Origin: an uncultured Collinsella sp.
GTDB lineage: Bacteria; Actinomycetota; Coriobacteriia; Coriobacteriales; Coriobacteriaceae
Direction: 5' to 3'
Assembly (NCBI GenBank): GCA_900765185.1
Contig: CAAFQT010000033.1
Span: forward strand, 1 to 14,669
Length of the DNA stretch: 14,669 nucleotides
Program-made: the position numbers and the translations under genes
Shown: piece by piece, positions 1 through 6,092 of the stretch
Numbering within the stretch: the stretch's first letter is position 1
Layout of the letters: the number at the start of each line of letters is the position of its first letter
Notes under the pieces: model-generated
Seen by the model: only the letters and a program-made list of their open reading frames with translations
The model's database searches: none
Told to the model about the DNA's origin: nothing

Positions 1-113
1 ATGGCATCGGCTGTCTTCGCATCCGGACGTCCCGTCGCAGCGGGGAACCTCATGCAGCCCAGACCCAGAGCGGATATTCGGTTACCACTTTTGGGGTCAA
101 CGCGGTATTGCAC
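1..113 (-). CDS. Aldo/keto reductase, N-terminal fragment (5' end of gene; rest lies left of the window)
   Basis: The minus strand from a GTG at 113 reads VQYRVDPKSGNRISALGLGC followed by MRFP, open to the window edge (37 codons). The beta-strand plus SALGLGCMRFP is the typical start of aldo/keto reductases (NAD(P)H-dependent TIM-barrel oxidoreductases). The QYR...SG..ISALG.GCMRFP form resembles the anaerobe group that often carries a C-terminal 4Fe-4S domain, but that part is outside the window. An AAGGGAGG-like ribosome binding site (about 117-125) supports the GTG; an in-frame ATG at 131 would add six residues but has no such site. A promoter candidate lies at 201-230. The substrate cannot be told. 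Confidence 0.8.
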   Translation of the reverse strand, partial: MQYRVDPKSGNRISALGLGCMRFPAATGRPDAKTADA

Positions 114-200
114 GGCCCCTCCCTTCGCCATCAGCGCCCCGACAAGGCGAAACACAATGGTCACGCAGCCGAAACATCGTGGAATCGCAATCGAGAACGT

Positions 201-230
201 ATCGTAACGCAGCAGAAATCGAGCTGTCAC
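201..230 (-). promoter_or_regulatory. Candidate promoter of the aldo/keto reductase gene
   Basis: Read on the minus strand there is a -35-like GTGACA (225-230) and a -10-like TACGAT (201-206) with an 18-nt spacer. This leaves an untranslated leader of about 80 nt before the GTG at 113. Matches are 5/6 and 4/6 to the sigma-70 consensus, so this is only a candidate. Confidence 0.35.
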
Positions 231-255
231 GGCACCGCTTTAACATCAGCAAAAA

Positions 256-345
256 GCCCGATGAAAGGAGCCGGGCATGACCACGCGCATGTCTTTGCGG
301 TCTGCCCTGCAGCGTAGCGTCCAGGCAAACGTTTCTTTTTTATAA
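256..345 (+). CDS. Possible 22-codon leader ORF (277-345) with its ribosome binding site in a hairpin loop
   Basis: An ATG at 277 opens a 22-codon frame ending with TAA at 343-345; the peptide begins MTTRMSLRSALQRSV and ends ANVSFL. It is preceded by AAAGGAG (264-270) at a 6-nt spacing, which is as good as the sites of the real genes here. The site lies in an 11-nt loop closed by GCCCG (256-260) and CGGGC (272-276). A run of six T's (335-341) falls within the end of the frame. The frame lies upstream of the terminator at 395-420 and the reductase gene at 438, so it may be an attenuation leader. No runs of one regulatory amino acid are seen. It may equally be chance. Confidence 0.3.
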
Positions 346-394
346 CAGCCGCCCCGCGCACCCACCAATCACCCTGGCAGCATACAATCCATCA

Positions 395-420
395 GGCGCC
401 CCTTACGCGGGCGCCTTTTT
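395..420 (+). terminator. Intrinsic terminator immediately before the ketopantoate-reductase-like gene
   Basis: GGCGCCC (395-401) pairs perfectly with GGGCGCC (409-415) around a 7-nt loop and is followed by TTTTT (416-420). The ribosome binding site of the next gene begins only 2 nt later (423), so no promoter fits between the two. The hairpin is therefore either a conditional terminator in the leader of that gene or the end of an upstream transcript that is partly read through. Confidence 0.75.
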
Positions 421-437
421 GTGAGGAGATGATTCAC

Positions 438-1352
438 ATGCAGATCAACAAGGTCGCCTTTATCGGCAAGGGTGGCGTCGGGCTACTCTACGGCAGCATG
501 ATCGCCCAGGCACTCGGCAACGATGCCGTCGAATACGTCATGGACGACGCTCGCTTTGAGCGCCATGCGAACGATGCGCTCACCGTCAACGGCAAGCCCT
601 GCGTACTCAAGTCCGTCCGCGCCAGCGAGGCGACACCCGCCGATCTGGTCATCCTCACGGTCAAGACAACCGGACTCGACCAGGCGCTCAAGACTATGGA
701 ACACATCGTGGGCCCCAATACGCTCATCGCCTCGCTGTGCAACGGCATTACGAGCGAGCAGAAGATTGCCGAGCGCTTTGGCTGGGAGCACACCATCCTC
801 GGAATCTGCCAAGGCATGGACGCTGTGTTTCTCAACGGCGCGCTCACCTTTACCAATGCGGGCGAGATCCGCTTTGGTGCGGCCGCCGGCACCGACCCCG
901 CGACCGTCGCCGCCATCGACGAGCTCTACACGCGCTGCGGCATCGCCCACACCGTCGAGGCAGACATCGCGCACCGCATGTGGGCCAAGCTTATGCTCAA
1001 CGACGGCATCAACCAGACCTGCATGGCCTACGGCGGCACGTACGGAAGCGCCACGGAACAGGGCTCCGAGCAGCGTCGTTGCTTTGTCTCCGCCATGCGC
1101 GAGACGCTTGCGGTCGCCAACGCCGAGGGTATCGAGCTCACCGAGGCAGACCTAACGCAGATGGTGCATCTCATCGAGGGGCTCGACCCCGCCGGCATGC
1201 CCTCGATGGCGCAGGACCGCGTCGCGCAGCGCAAAACAGAGGTCGAGGAGTTCGCGGGCACCGTCCGCCGCCTCGCGGCCAAGCACGATATCCAGGCGCC
1301 GCAGAACGAATGGCTCTATCAGCGCATCCGTGATATCGAGGCAAGCTGGTAA
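438..1352 (+). CDS. 2-dehydropantoate 2-reductase-like protein (ketopantoate reductase family)
   Basis: The 304-residue protein has the normal length of PanE, which reduces 2-dehydropantoate to pantoate with NADPH in pantothenate/CoA synthesis. An N-terminal Rossmann fold carries GKGGVG (residues 10-15), with a K-TTGLDQA segment near residue 76. The C-terminal helical domain holds the candidate catalytic Lys in WAKLMLNDGINQ (K184, with N188 and N192) and the late KTEVEEFAGTV segment (E268), which corresponds to the conserved Glu of E. coli PanE. I chose the ATG at 438 because GAGGAG (423-428) lies 9 nt upstream; an in-frame ATG at 429 overlaps the end of that site. No other pantothenate genes are nearby, so another 2-oxo acid substrate is possible. 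The gene stands alone behind a terminator-like hairpin. Confidence 0.85.
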   Translation: MQINKVAFIGKGGVGLLYGSMIAQALGNDAVEYVMDDARFERHANDALTVNGKPCVLKSVRASEATPADLVILTVKTTGLDQALKTMEHIVGPNTLIASLCNGITSEQKIAERFGWEHTILGICQGMDAVFLNGALTFTNAGEIRFGAAAGTDPATVAAIDELYTRCGIAHTVEADIAHRMWAKLMLNDGINQTCMAYGGTYGSATEQGSEQRRCFVSAMRETLAVANAEGIELTEADLTQMVHLIEGLDPAGMPSMAQDRVAQRKTEVEEFAGTVRRLAAKHDIQAPQNEWLYQRIRDIEASW

Positions 1353-1385
1353 CGCCGCCGCACCGCATCCAACAGTCTCAATAGC

Positions 1386-1423
1386 AAAAACCGCCGCAAA
1401 GGGCACTCCCCTTGTGCGGTTTT
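1386..1423. terminator. Bidirectional terminator between convergent genes
   Basis: CCGCA (1394-1398) and AAGGG (1399-1403) pair with CCCTT (1409-1413) and TGCGG (1415-1419), with one bulged G at 1414 and a 5-nt loop. TTTT (1420-1423) follows on the plus strand and AAAAA (1386-1390) precedes it, giving a T-run on the minus strand. It lies between the ends of the reductase gene (1352) and the small membrane protein gene (1461). Confidence 0.75.
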
Positions 1424-1460
1424 CATGTTCAGCCATGGCCAACAGTCATTTTCGCAACAG

Positions 1461-1667
1461 TTAGAGATGCGACTCCGGAACCTCGTCCTCATCATCGCGA
1501 CAAAGGACAACACCGGCGCTTCCCAGCAGTGTGGCCGCGATCAACGCGCCGACCACGATAGAGGCAGCCCCACAAGACCCCTGCATGCCCGCGACGAGAG
1601 CGGCCGTAGGACCAAGGCAACCAAGCGTCAATGCAACGGCGGCAACGGCGATATCTCGAGCGTTCAC
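1461..1667 (-). CDS. Small two-helix membrane protein, unknown function
   Basis: A 68-codon frame starts at a GTG (1667) behind a strong ribosome binding site, GGAGGAAG on the minus strand (1675-1682), at a suitable distance. The protein has two hydrophobic segments, about residues 6-27 and 33-56, joined by a short Gly/Ser-rich turn, and an acidic tail (RDDEDEVPESHL). Cysteines lie at residues 17, 32 and 56. The helical hairpin, the strong site and the shared bidirectional terminator argue for a real gene. It lies downstream of the secreted protein gene on the same strand, 191 nt away. I do not recognise a family. A plus-strand frame of similar size over the same DNA has no comparable signals. 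Confidence 0.55.
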   Translation of the reverse strand: MNARDIAVAAVALTLGCLGPTAALVAGMQGSCGAASIVVGALIAATLLGSAGVVLCRDDEDEVPESHL

Positions 1668-1783
1668 AAGACCACTTCCTCCACGAGAAAGACCTTATTT
1701 CTCATGAACTAGTGTGCCCCGCGCCCATATGCGCGACGTACCGTCACGGTAAGGGCTCTGTTAGCTCAAGCGTATACATAGAA

Positions 1784-1825
1784 CGGGCGTCCTTACGTTG
1801 CCCCAAAGCTCAGCAAAGACGCCCG
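1784..1825 (-). terminator. Candidate terminator of the secreted protein gene
   Basis: On the minus strand an 11-bp stem forms between 1815-1825 and 1784-1794 with one G-U pair and a 20-nt loop. In the plus-strand RNA the same position is a C-A mismatch, so the structure fits minus-strand transcription. It is followed by a mildly U-rich GTTCTATGTAT rather than a clean T-run. The rest of 1668-1858 holds only a 13-bp TACCGT-C-ACGGTA palindrome at 1739-1751 of unknown meaning. Confidence 0.4.
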
Positions 1826-1858
1826 CCCATCATGTGCCTATTTTGCTCTGATGGCAGA

Positions 1859-2635
1859 TTACCAACCGGTGTAGTAGTCGGTGGTTCCGGCAGCGCAGCC
1901 GGAGTCATAGACCTTGCAATCACCCTTGGAGCCCGTAAAGGTCGAGCCCTGGGCCATATCGCCCGCGGCAACAACGTAATAGCCGTCGGAATCGCGCCAG
2001 AAGCCCTCAGAATCCTGCGTCCATTCGCCCGTGCGGTGGTGATACAACACGTTGCTGCTGTAATAAGTCTCGCGGCGGCCGTTATAGTTATTGACGCCGC
2101 TCGAGCGCGTCAGACCCGAGCCGTTCGCGTAATACGCAGCAGACGTGTAAGACGAGCCGGAGCCGGCGTTGTAATACGAAGCCTGGGCGGCCTCGGCAGC
2201 CTCCGCCTCGGCGGCAGCGGCCTCGAGCGCTTCGCGCTTGGCATTCTCAAGCACAGTGCGCAGCTCATCGAGCTCGGTCGACTTCGCGTCGACCTCCCCC
2301 ATCGTCAAAAGGCTGCCCGCACCATCGATACAACCCTGCAGCACAGCGCGCTCGTCATCGGTGGCATAGTCACCATACATGTTTAGGATAATCTGAGCGC
2401 GTATCTCAAGGGAATCGCGCTTGGCCTCCATCGAGGCGTTCCACTCCTGCATGGAACCATAACCATCGCCGCGATAATCAACGGGCTGTACCAGCGTCGT
2501 CTCGGACGGCGTAGATCCAACCGTATCGGACAGTGTTGCGGCGTGGGCATCAGTTGCACCGGCGCCCGCCAAAAGTGCCACGGTCAGAGCGGCGGAAAGG
2601 GCAGCGGCTTTCGGTTTTCGTGAATCGATCCTCAT
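1859..2635 (-). CDS. Secreted protein with Ala/Glu-rich helix and a conserved C-terminal beta domain
   Basis: The 258-residue product starts with a signal peptide: basic MRIDSRKPK, a hydrophobic core to about residue 26, and a likely AHA-A cleavage site after residue 32. Residues 60-150 look helical and end in an Ala/Glu-rich stretch; 152-195 are Tyr/Ser/Gly-rich. The last 60 residues (GEWTQDSEGFWRD, then DGYYVVAAGDMAQGSTF, then KVYDSGCAAGTTDYYTGW) resemble the small double-psi-barrel (3D/RlpA-like) domains of cell-wall proteins, with Cys at 240 and 247. That assignment is from memory of the pattern. The protein probably acts at the cell surface or outside; no enzyme activity can be assigned. 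The start at 2635 follows a GGAGG about 11 nt upstream. The longer upstream reading frame lacks such a site and would bury the signal peptide. Confidence 0.75.
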   Translation of the reverse strand: MRIDSRKPKAAALSAALTVALLAGAGATDAHAATLSDTVGSTPSETTLVQPVDYRGDGYGSMQEWNASMEAKRDSLEIRAQIILNMYGDYATDDERAVLQGCIDGAGSLLTMGEVDAKSTELDELRTVLENAKREALEAAAAEAEAAEAAQASYYNAGSGSSYTSAAYYANGSGLTRSSGVNNYNGRRETYYSSNVLYHHRTGEWTQDSEGFWRDSDGYYVVAAGDMAQGSTFTGSKGDCKVYDSGCAAGTTDYYTGW

Positions 2636-2846
2636 GTAGCTGGAAACCTCCGTAGTGCGTTTTTGCTGCGTTTGAGCTGCGTGTGATTCGATCGCGCTGC
2701 ATAGTACCTCGAGCAAATCGCGACCTGCGGTTTTACTCAAAAGGCGCACGTCAATTGCGTAAAACTCACATCCTCTCAACAGGAGTTTTCCACAACTCGA
2801 ATGCATAAAGCATGCCAAAAACCCTGTAATAGCGCCCTTCCTATGC
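2636..2846. other. Intergenic region upstream of the secreted protein gene
   Basis: This stretch separates the secreted protein gene from the terminator of the sulfhydrylase gene. The minus strand has a -10-like TACTAT at 2701-2706 without a convincing -35. An AT-richer patch lies around 2740-2820 and includes TTTTCCACA (2786-2794), one base off a DnaA box. I see no coding region or RNA gene here. Confidence 0.3.
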
Positions 2847-2887
2847 AAAAAAGGCGCCTGCGCAACCATTGCTTGCGCAGGCGCCTT
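2847..2887 (-). terminator. Strong intrinsic terminator of the O-acetylhomoserine sulfhydrylase gene
   Basis: A perfect 15-bp stem pairs 2873-2887 with 2851-2865 around a 7-nt loop. On the minus strand it runs into TTTTTT (2847-2852). It starts about 60 nt past the stop codon of the sulfhydrylase gene and isolates it from the secreted protein gene downstream. Confidence 0.9.
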
Positions 2888-2947
2888 GAGCAGGCATTTT
2901 ATGCAGTTATACCTATCGAGTCGCAAGGGGTCCTTGCACAAGTCGCC

Positions 2948-4258
2948 TTACTCGTCCAGCGCGGCGAAGGCCTGCTTCAGATCCCAAATGATGTCCTCGG
3001 CGTTCTCGGTACCGATGGAAAGACGGATCGTGGAGGGCGTGATGTTCTGCTCGGCGAGCTCCTCGGCAGAGAGCTGGGAGTGCGTGGTGGTAGCCGGGTG
3101 CACGACGAGCGACTTGACGTCGGCCACGTTGGCGAGCAGCGAGAACACCTGCAGATGATCGATGAACTTCCAAGCTGCCTCCTGGCCACCCTTAATCTCA
3201 AAGGTGAAGATCGAAGCGCCACCGTTGGGGAAGTACTTCTGATAGAGCTCGTGTTCGGGGTGCTCAGACAGGCTCGGGTGGTTCACCTTGGCGACGTGGC
3301 TGTCACCAGCCAGGAACTCAACGACCTTCTTGGTGTTCTCGACATGGCGGTCGACGCGCAGCGACAGAGTCTCGGTGCCCTGGAGCAGGACCCAGGCGTT
3401 GAACGGGCTGATGCAGGCACCCTCGTCACGCAGCAAGATGGCGCGGACATAGGTCGCGAAGGCGGCGGGACCGGCAGCCTCGGCAAACGAAACACCGTGG
3501 TAGGAGGGGTTGGGCTCAGCGATCTGGGCGTACTTGCCGCTCGCCTTCCAATCGAAGTTACCACCATCGACGATCACGCCGCCCAGCGAGGTGCCGTGGC
3601 CGCCGATGAACTTGGTTGCGGAGTGGACAACGATGTTGGCGCCATGCTCCAGCGGACGGAACAGATACGGGGTGCCGAAAGTGTTGTCGACGACAACCGG
3701 CAAACCATGCTTCTTGGCAACCTCGGAGATAGCGTCGATGTTGGGAATGTCGGAATTGGGGTTGCCGAGCGTCTCGAGGTAGATGACCGTAGTGTTGTCC
3801 TTGATGGCGCCCTCGACCTCGTCCAGGTTATGGGCATCGACAAACGTGGTCTCGACGCCAAACTGGGAGAGCGTATGCTCCAGCAGGTTGTAGGAGCCAC
3901 CGTAGATGGTCTTCTGGGCAACCACATGGTCACCGGCCTGGGCAAGTGCCTCCAGGGCATAGGTGATGGCGGCGGCGCCAGAGGCGACGGCGAGGCCAGC
4001 AACGCCACCCTCGAGCGCGGCGATACGGTCCTCAAAGACGCCCTGGGTGGAGTTGGTCAGACGACCGTAGATGTTACCGGCGTCGGCAAGACCAAAGCGG
4101 TCGGCGGCGTGCTGGGAGTTGCGGAACACATAGCTCGTGGTCTGGTAGATAGGCACGGCGCGGGAGTCGGATGCGGGGTCGGCGCTCTCCTGGCCAACAT
4201 GAAGCTGCAGGGTATCGAAACCAAAGGTGTGCTCGGGGTTGTTGATGAACTGGCTCAT
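2948..4258 (-). CDS. metY: O-acetylhomoserine sulfhydrylase (O-acetylhomoserine aminocarboxypropyltransferase)
   Basis: The 436-residue protein is a fold-type I PLP enzyme of the Cys/Met metabolism family, of usual MetY length. It makes homocysteine from O-acetylhomoserine and sulfide (direct sulfhydrylation) in the cytoplasm. Visible marks are TLQLHVGQ near the N-terminus, YGRLTNSTQGVFEDRIAALE (64-83), the LETLGNPNSDIPNI loop, VVDNTFGTPYL with the PLP-binding Asp (D191), and the Schiff-base Lys in HSATKFIGGHG (K216). AAGGAGA lies just upstream of the ATG at 4258. It has its own promoter (4442-4470), a long leader with a Cys-containing small ORF, and a strong terminator. A LysR-type regulator diverges from it. 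The close relative cystathionine gamma-synthase is less likely because of length and the TLQLHVGQE start. No homoserine acetyltransferase gene lies in the window. Confidence 0.93.
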   Translation of the reverse strand: MSQFINNPEHTFGFDTLQLHVGQESADPASDSRAVPIYQTTSYVFRNSQHAADRFGLADAGNIYGRLTNSTQGVFEDRIAALEGGVAGLAVASGAAAITYALEALAQAGDHVVAQKTIYGGSYNLLEHTLSQFGVETTFVDAHNLDEVEGAIKDNTTVIYLETLGNPNSDIPNIDAISEVAKKHGLPVVVDNTFGTPYLFRPLEHGANIVVHSATKFIGGHGTSLGGVIVDGGNFDWKASGKYAQIAEPNPSYHGVSFAEAAGPAAFATYVRAILLRDEGACISPFNAWVLLQGTETLSLRVDRHVENTKKVVEFLAGDSHVAKVNHPSLSEHPEHELYQKYFPNGGASIFTFEIKGGQEAAWKFIDHLQVFSLLANVADVKSLVVHPATTTHSQLSAEELAEQNITPSTIRLSIGTENAEDIIWDLKQAFAALDE

Positions 4259-4291
4259 GATGATCTCCTTGATCGAACGAAAGTAAATAAA

Positions 4292-4344
4292 AAGAGAGAA
4301 GTAAGTCGCTGTCTCCTGATCACGCCGACGGGCGCAAACAGGAG
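4292..4344 (-). promoter_or_regulatory. Nested hairpin and U-rich stretch in the metY leader (attenuator candidate)
   Basis: On the minus strand CTCCTG (4339-4344) pairs with CAGGAG (4313-4318), and inside it CGCC (4331-4334) pairs with GGCG (4323-4326) around a 4-nt loop. The UGA of the leader ORF lies in the internal loop. The 3' arm could instead pair with the UCUCUU at 4292-4297 to form a weak 6-bp hairpin running into a U-rich stretch. These two pairings are mutually exclusive, as in an attenuator. The second hairpin is weak, so the mechanism is inferred. Confidence 0.4.
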
Positions 4345-4373
4345 CCCGGCATTCGTCTTGGTAAGCAATTCAT
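4320..4373 (-). CDS. Cys-containing leader peptide ORF upstream of metY
   Basis: A 17-codon frame reads MNCLPRRMPGSCLRPSA and stops with TGA. It is preceded by a near-perfect AAAGGAGG (4381-4388) at 7-nt spacing, the best ribosome binding site in the region. The site is in the loop of a 4-bp hairpin, CGGG (4394-4397) with CCCG (4377-4380). Two of 17 codons are Cys (positions 2 and 12), which suits a gene for sulfur amino acid synthesis; Cys-rich leader peptides controlling sulfur genes are known in other actinobacteria. The frame ends 61 nt before metY. No protein evidence is possible from sequence alone. Confidence 0.5.
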   Translation of the reverse strand: MNCLPRRMPGSCLRPSA

Positions 4374-4441
4374 ATGCGGGCCTCCTTTCGCATCCCGGTT
4401 CTGTGGTCGGCTTAATTACCTACCGCCTTTGTGTGTTTTGA

Positions 4442-4470
4442 ATAGTACGAGCATCGTCTCCCTCGGTCAA
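4442..4470 (-). promoter_or_regulatory. metY promoter
   Basis: On the minus strand TTGACC (4465-4470) and TACTAT (4442-4447) are separated by exactly 17 nt. Each hexamer is one base off the sigma-70 consensus. Transcription would start near 4435, giving a leader of roughly 175-180 nt before the metY ATG at 4258. Confidence 0.7.
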
Positions 4471-4485
4471 TCACTTAAAAGCGCT

Positions 4486-4516
4486 AACCTGTTATCGGTT
4501 TTTTAGATAGCTATCG
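4486..4516. promoter_or_regulatory. Operator-like dyads in the metY/lysR divergent region
   Basis: AACC-N7-GGTT (4486-4500) is followed by the perfect 10-bp palindrome GATAGCTATC (4506-4515). GTTATCG (4491-4497) and GCTATCG (4510-4516) form a near-direct repeat 19 bp apart. The cluster lies upstream of the metY promoter and overlaps the start region of the regulator gene. That is where a LysR-type protein would be expected to bind to activate metY and repress itself. No binding evidence can be read from sequence alone. Confidence 0.4.
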
Positions 4517-4531
4517 AAAGGACGGGCGCCG

Positions 4532-5434
4532 ATGACCCTCCAGCAGCTTCGCTTTCTTATCGCCGTGGCAGAATCCGGCTCAATTAACGCCGCAGCGCAG
4601 CGCCTCTATACCGCACAGTCCAATATCTCCAACGCCGTCAAAAGCCTCGAGCAGGAGCTCCATCTGGAGATCTTTACGCGCTCCAGCCGCGGCGTCACGC
4701 TCACCAACGACGGTACCGAGCTTTTAGGCTATGCGCGCCAGGTCGTGGAGCAGGCAGATATGCGCGAGGCACGCTACGAGGACGGCGGCCCCCCGCAAGC
4801 CCGCCTCGCCATTTCCGCCCAGCACTACGCCTTTTCGGTCGAGGCCTTTGTCAACGTAGTCGAGCGCTGCCGCGACAGCAAGTTCGAGTTCATCATGCGC
4901 GAGACCACCACATCGCAGATCATCGACGACGTGCGCGCGTTTCGCAGCGACATCGGCATCCTCTATCTGGACGACTTTAATACCCGTGTCTTGCAGAAGG
5001 CCTTCGCCGATGCCCGCGCAAGCTTCCATCCCCTCTTCGACGCGACGGTCCACGTCTTCGTCAGCGAACGCCATCCGCTCGCACGCCGCCCTCAACTGTC
5101 CCTTGCCGACCTCACGCCCTATACGCGCTACAGCTTTGAGCAGGGAACCTCAAACTCCTTCTATTACGCCGAGGAACCCTTTAGCTATATCCCTTGCGAC
5201 CGCAACATACGAATCTCGGACCGCGGAACACTTACCAACTTACTTATCACGTCGAACGGTTACACCCTGTCGACCGGTGTCCTCTCCAATGAAATGCAAT
5301 GGGGCATGGCATCGATCCCGCTAGCAGACGCCCCAACGATGCACGTTGGCTACATCATGCACGACGAGCGCAAGCCCTCTCTCCTCTTGCAGCAATACCT
5401 CGACGAGCTCAACCGCATCATCCATGCCAACTAA
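4532..5434 (+). CDS. LysR-family transcriptional regulator, probably controlling metY
   Basis: The 300-residue protein has the family's usual length. The N-terminal winged helix-turn-helix spans about residues 1-60 (TLQQLRFLIAVAESGSINAA, then AQRLYTAQSNISNAVKSLE), followed by EIFTRSSRGVTLTNDGTELL, typical of LysR proteins, a linker helix to about residue 85, and an effector-binding domain from about 90 to the end. AAAGGA lies 9 nt before the ATG. It is transcribed divergently from metY, the classic layout for a LysR regulator and its target, so a role in sulfur or methionine metabolism (sensing a precursor such as O-acetylserine or homocysteine) is a reasonable inference. The ligand cannot be read from the sequence. 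Confidence 0.9.
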   Translation: MTLQQLRFLIAVAESGSINAAAQRLYTAQSNISNAVKSLEQELHLEIFTRSSRGVTLTNDGTELLGYARQVVEQADMREARYEDGGPPQARLAISAQHYAFSVEAFVNVVERCRDSKFEFIMRETTTSQIIDDVRAFRSDIGILYLDDFNTRVLQKAFADARASFHPLFDATVHVFVSERHPLARRPQLSLADLTPYTRYSFEQGTSNSFYYAEEPFSYIPCDRNIRISDRGTLTNLLITSNGYTLSTGVLSNEMQWGMASIPLADAPTMHVGYIMHDERKPSLLLQQYLDELNRIIHAN

Positions 5435-5533
5435 CAGTCGGAAGACGGGGTAGAAATCGTAGATTGCTGGCCCCCGGCGGGCATGGCGCTACAATGGTCA
5501 CTCACATGAAATGCACTCAACGAAAGGAAGCCC

Positions 5534-6019
5534 GTGAAGGTCATCATCTACACCGACGGCTCGGCCCGATCAAATCCGGGACGCGGCGGCTACGGCGCCG
5601 TGCTCAAATACACCAACCCCGCCGGCAAGACCTTCACCTCCGAGCTTTCGCGCGGCTACGCCAAGACCACCAACAACCGCATGGAACTCATGGCCGTTAT
5701 CGTGGCGCTCGAGGCGCTCAACCGCCCTTGCGAGGTCGAAGTCCATTCCGATTCGCAGTACGTCGTCAACGCCTTTAACAAGCACTGGATCGACGGCTGG
5801 AAAAAGCGCGGATGGAAAACCGCCAACAAGCAACCCGTCAAGAACCGCGACCTGTGGGAGCGCCTACTCACCGCCAAAAGCAAGCACAAGGTTGAGTTCA
5901 TCTGGGTTAAGGGTCACGCCGGTCACGAGCTCAACGAGCGCTGCGATGAGCTCGCCACCACGGCGGCCGACGGCAGCAACCTCGATATCGACGCCGGCTT
6001 TAACGAGAGCGACCTGTAA
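5534..6019 (+). CDS. rnhA: Ribonuclease HI
   Basis: The 161-residue protein cleaves the RNA strand of RNA-DNA hybrids, removing primers and R-loops. All type 1 RNase H catalytic residues are present: D8 in IIYTDGSARSNPG, E51 in NNRMELMAV, D73 in HSDSQYVVNAF, H128 in WVKGHAGH and D138 in NERCDELA. The WIDGWKKRGWKTANKQPVKN basic protrusion (handle) of the E. coli enzyme is also there. I chose the GTG at 5534, preceded by AAAGGAAG (5523-5530). A -10-like TACAAT lies at 5490-5495, in the context GCGCTACAAT, similar to GCGCTACACT before the next gene. The C-terminal tail after residue 145 is acidic and probably flexible. Confidence 0.95.
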   Translation: MKVIIYTDGSARSNPGRGGYGAVLKYTNPAGKTFTSELSRGYAKTTNNRMELMAVIVALEALNRPCEVEVHSDSQYVVNAFNKHWIDGWKKRGWKTANKQPVKNRDLWERLLTAKSKHKVEFIWVKGHAGHELNERCDELATTAADGSNLDIDAGFNESDL

Positions 6020-6092
6020 TAGCGTTTTCGCGCAGCTTTATATCCCCACGCGCTACACTCATCCTGTAGACCAAACAACGCAAGGGGGACGT

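Noticed and set aside
1739..1751. TACCGT-C-ACGGTA palindrome
   Set aside because: A perfect 13-bp dyad, but isolated and not placed at a clear promoter; too little to call an operator.
1631..2386. 251-codon plus-strand open frame
   Set aside because: It lies opposite the secreted protein gene, which has a signal peptide and a conserved-looking domain; the plus frame is a codon-bias shadow.
2786..2794. TTTTCCACA, one base off a DnaA box
   Set aside because: A single imperfect box without others, without dnaA/dnaN and without an AT-rich unwinding region is not evidence for an origin.
4259..4440. SAM or other known riboswitch in the metY leader
   Set aside because: I looked for the conserved cores of SAM-type riboswitches and found none; the leader is better described by the small ORF and hairpins.
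2801..4441. 546-codon plus-strand open frame
   Set aside because: It is antisense to metY, whose protein is an unmistakable PLP enzyme. The translated product is repetitive and low in recognisable motifs, as expected from codon bias in GC-rich DNA.
5892..6092. 67-codon upstream extension of the oxidoreductase frame
   Set aside because: It overlaps the end of rnhA, is Ser/Thr/Pro-rich, and the ATG at 6093 has the ribosome binding site and starts at the Rossmann strand.
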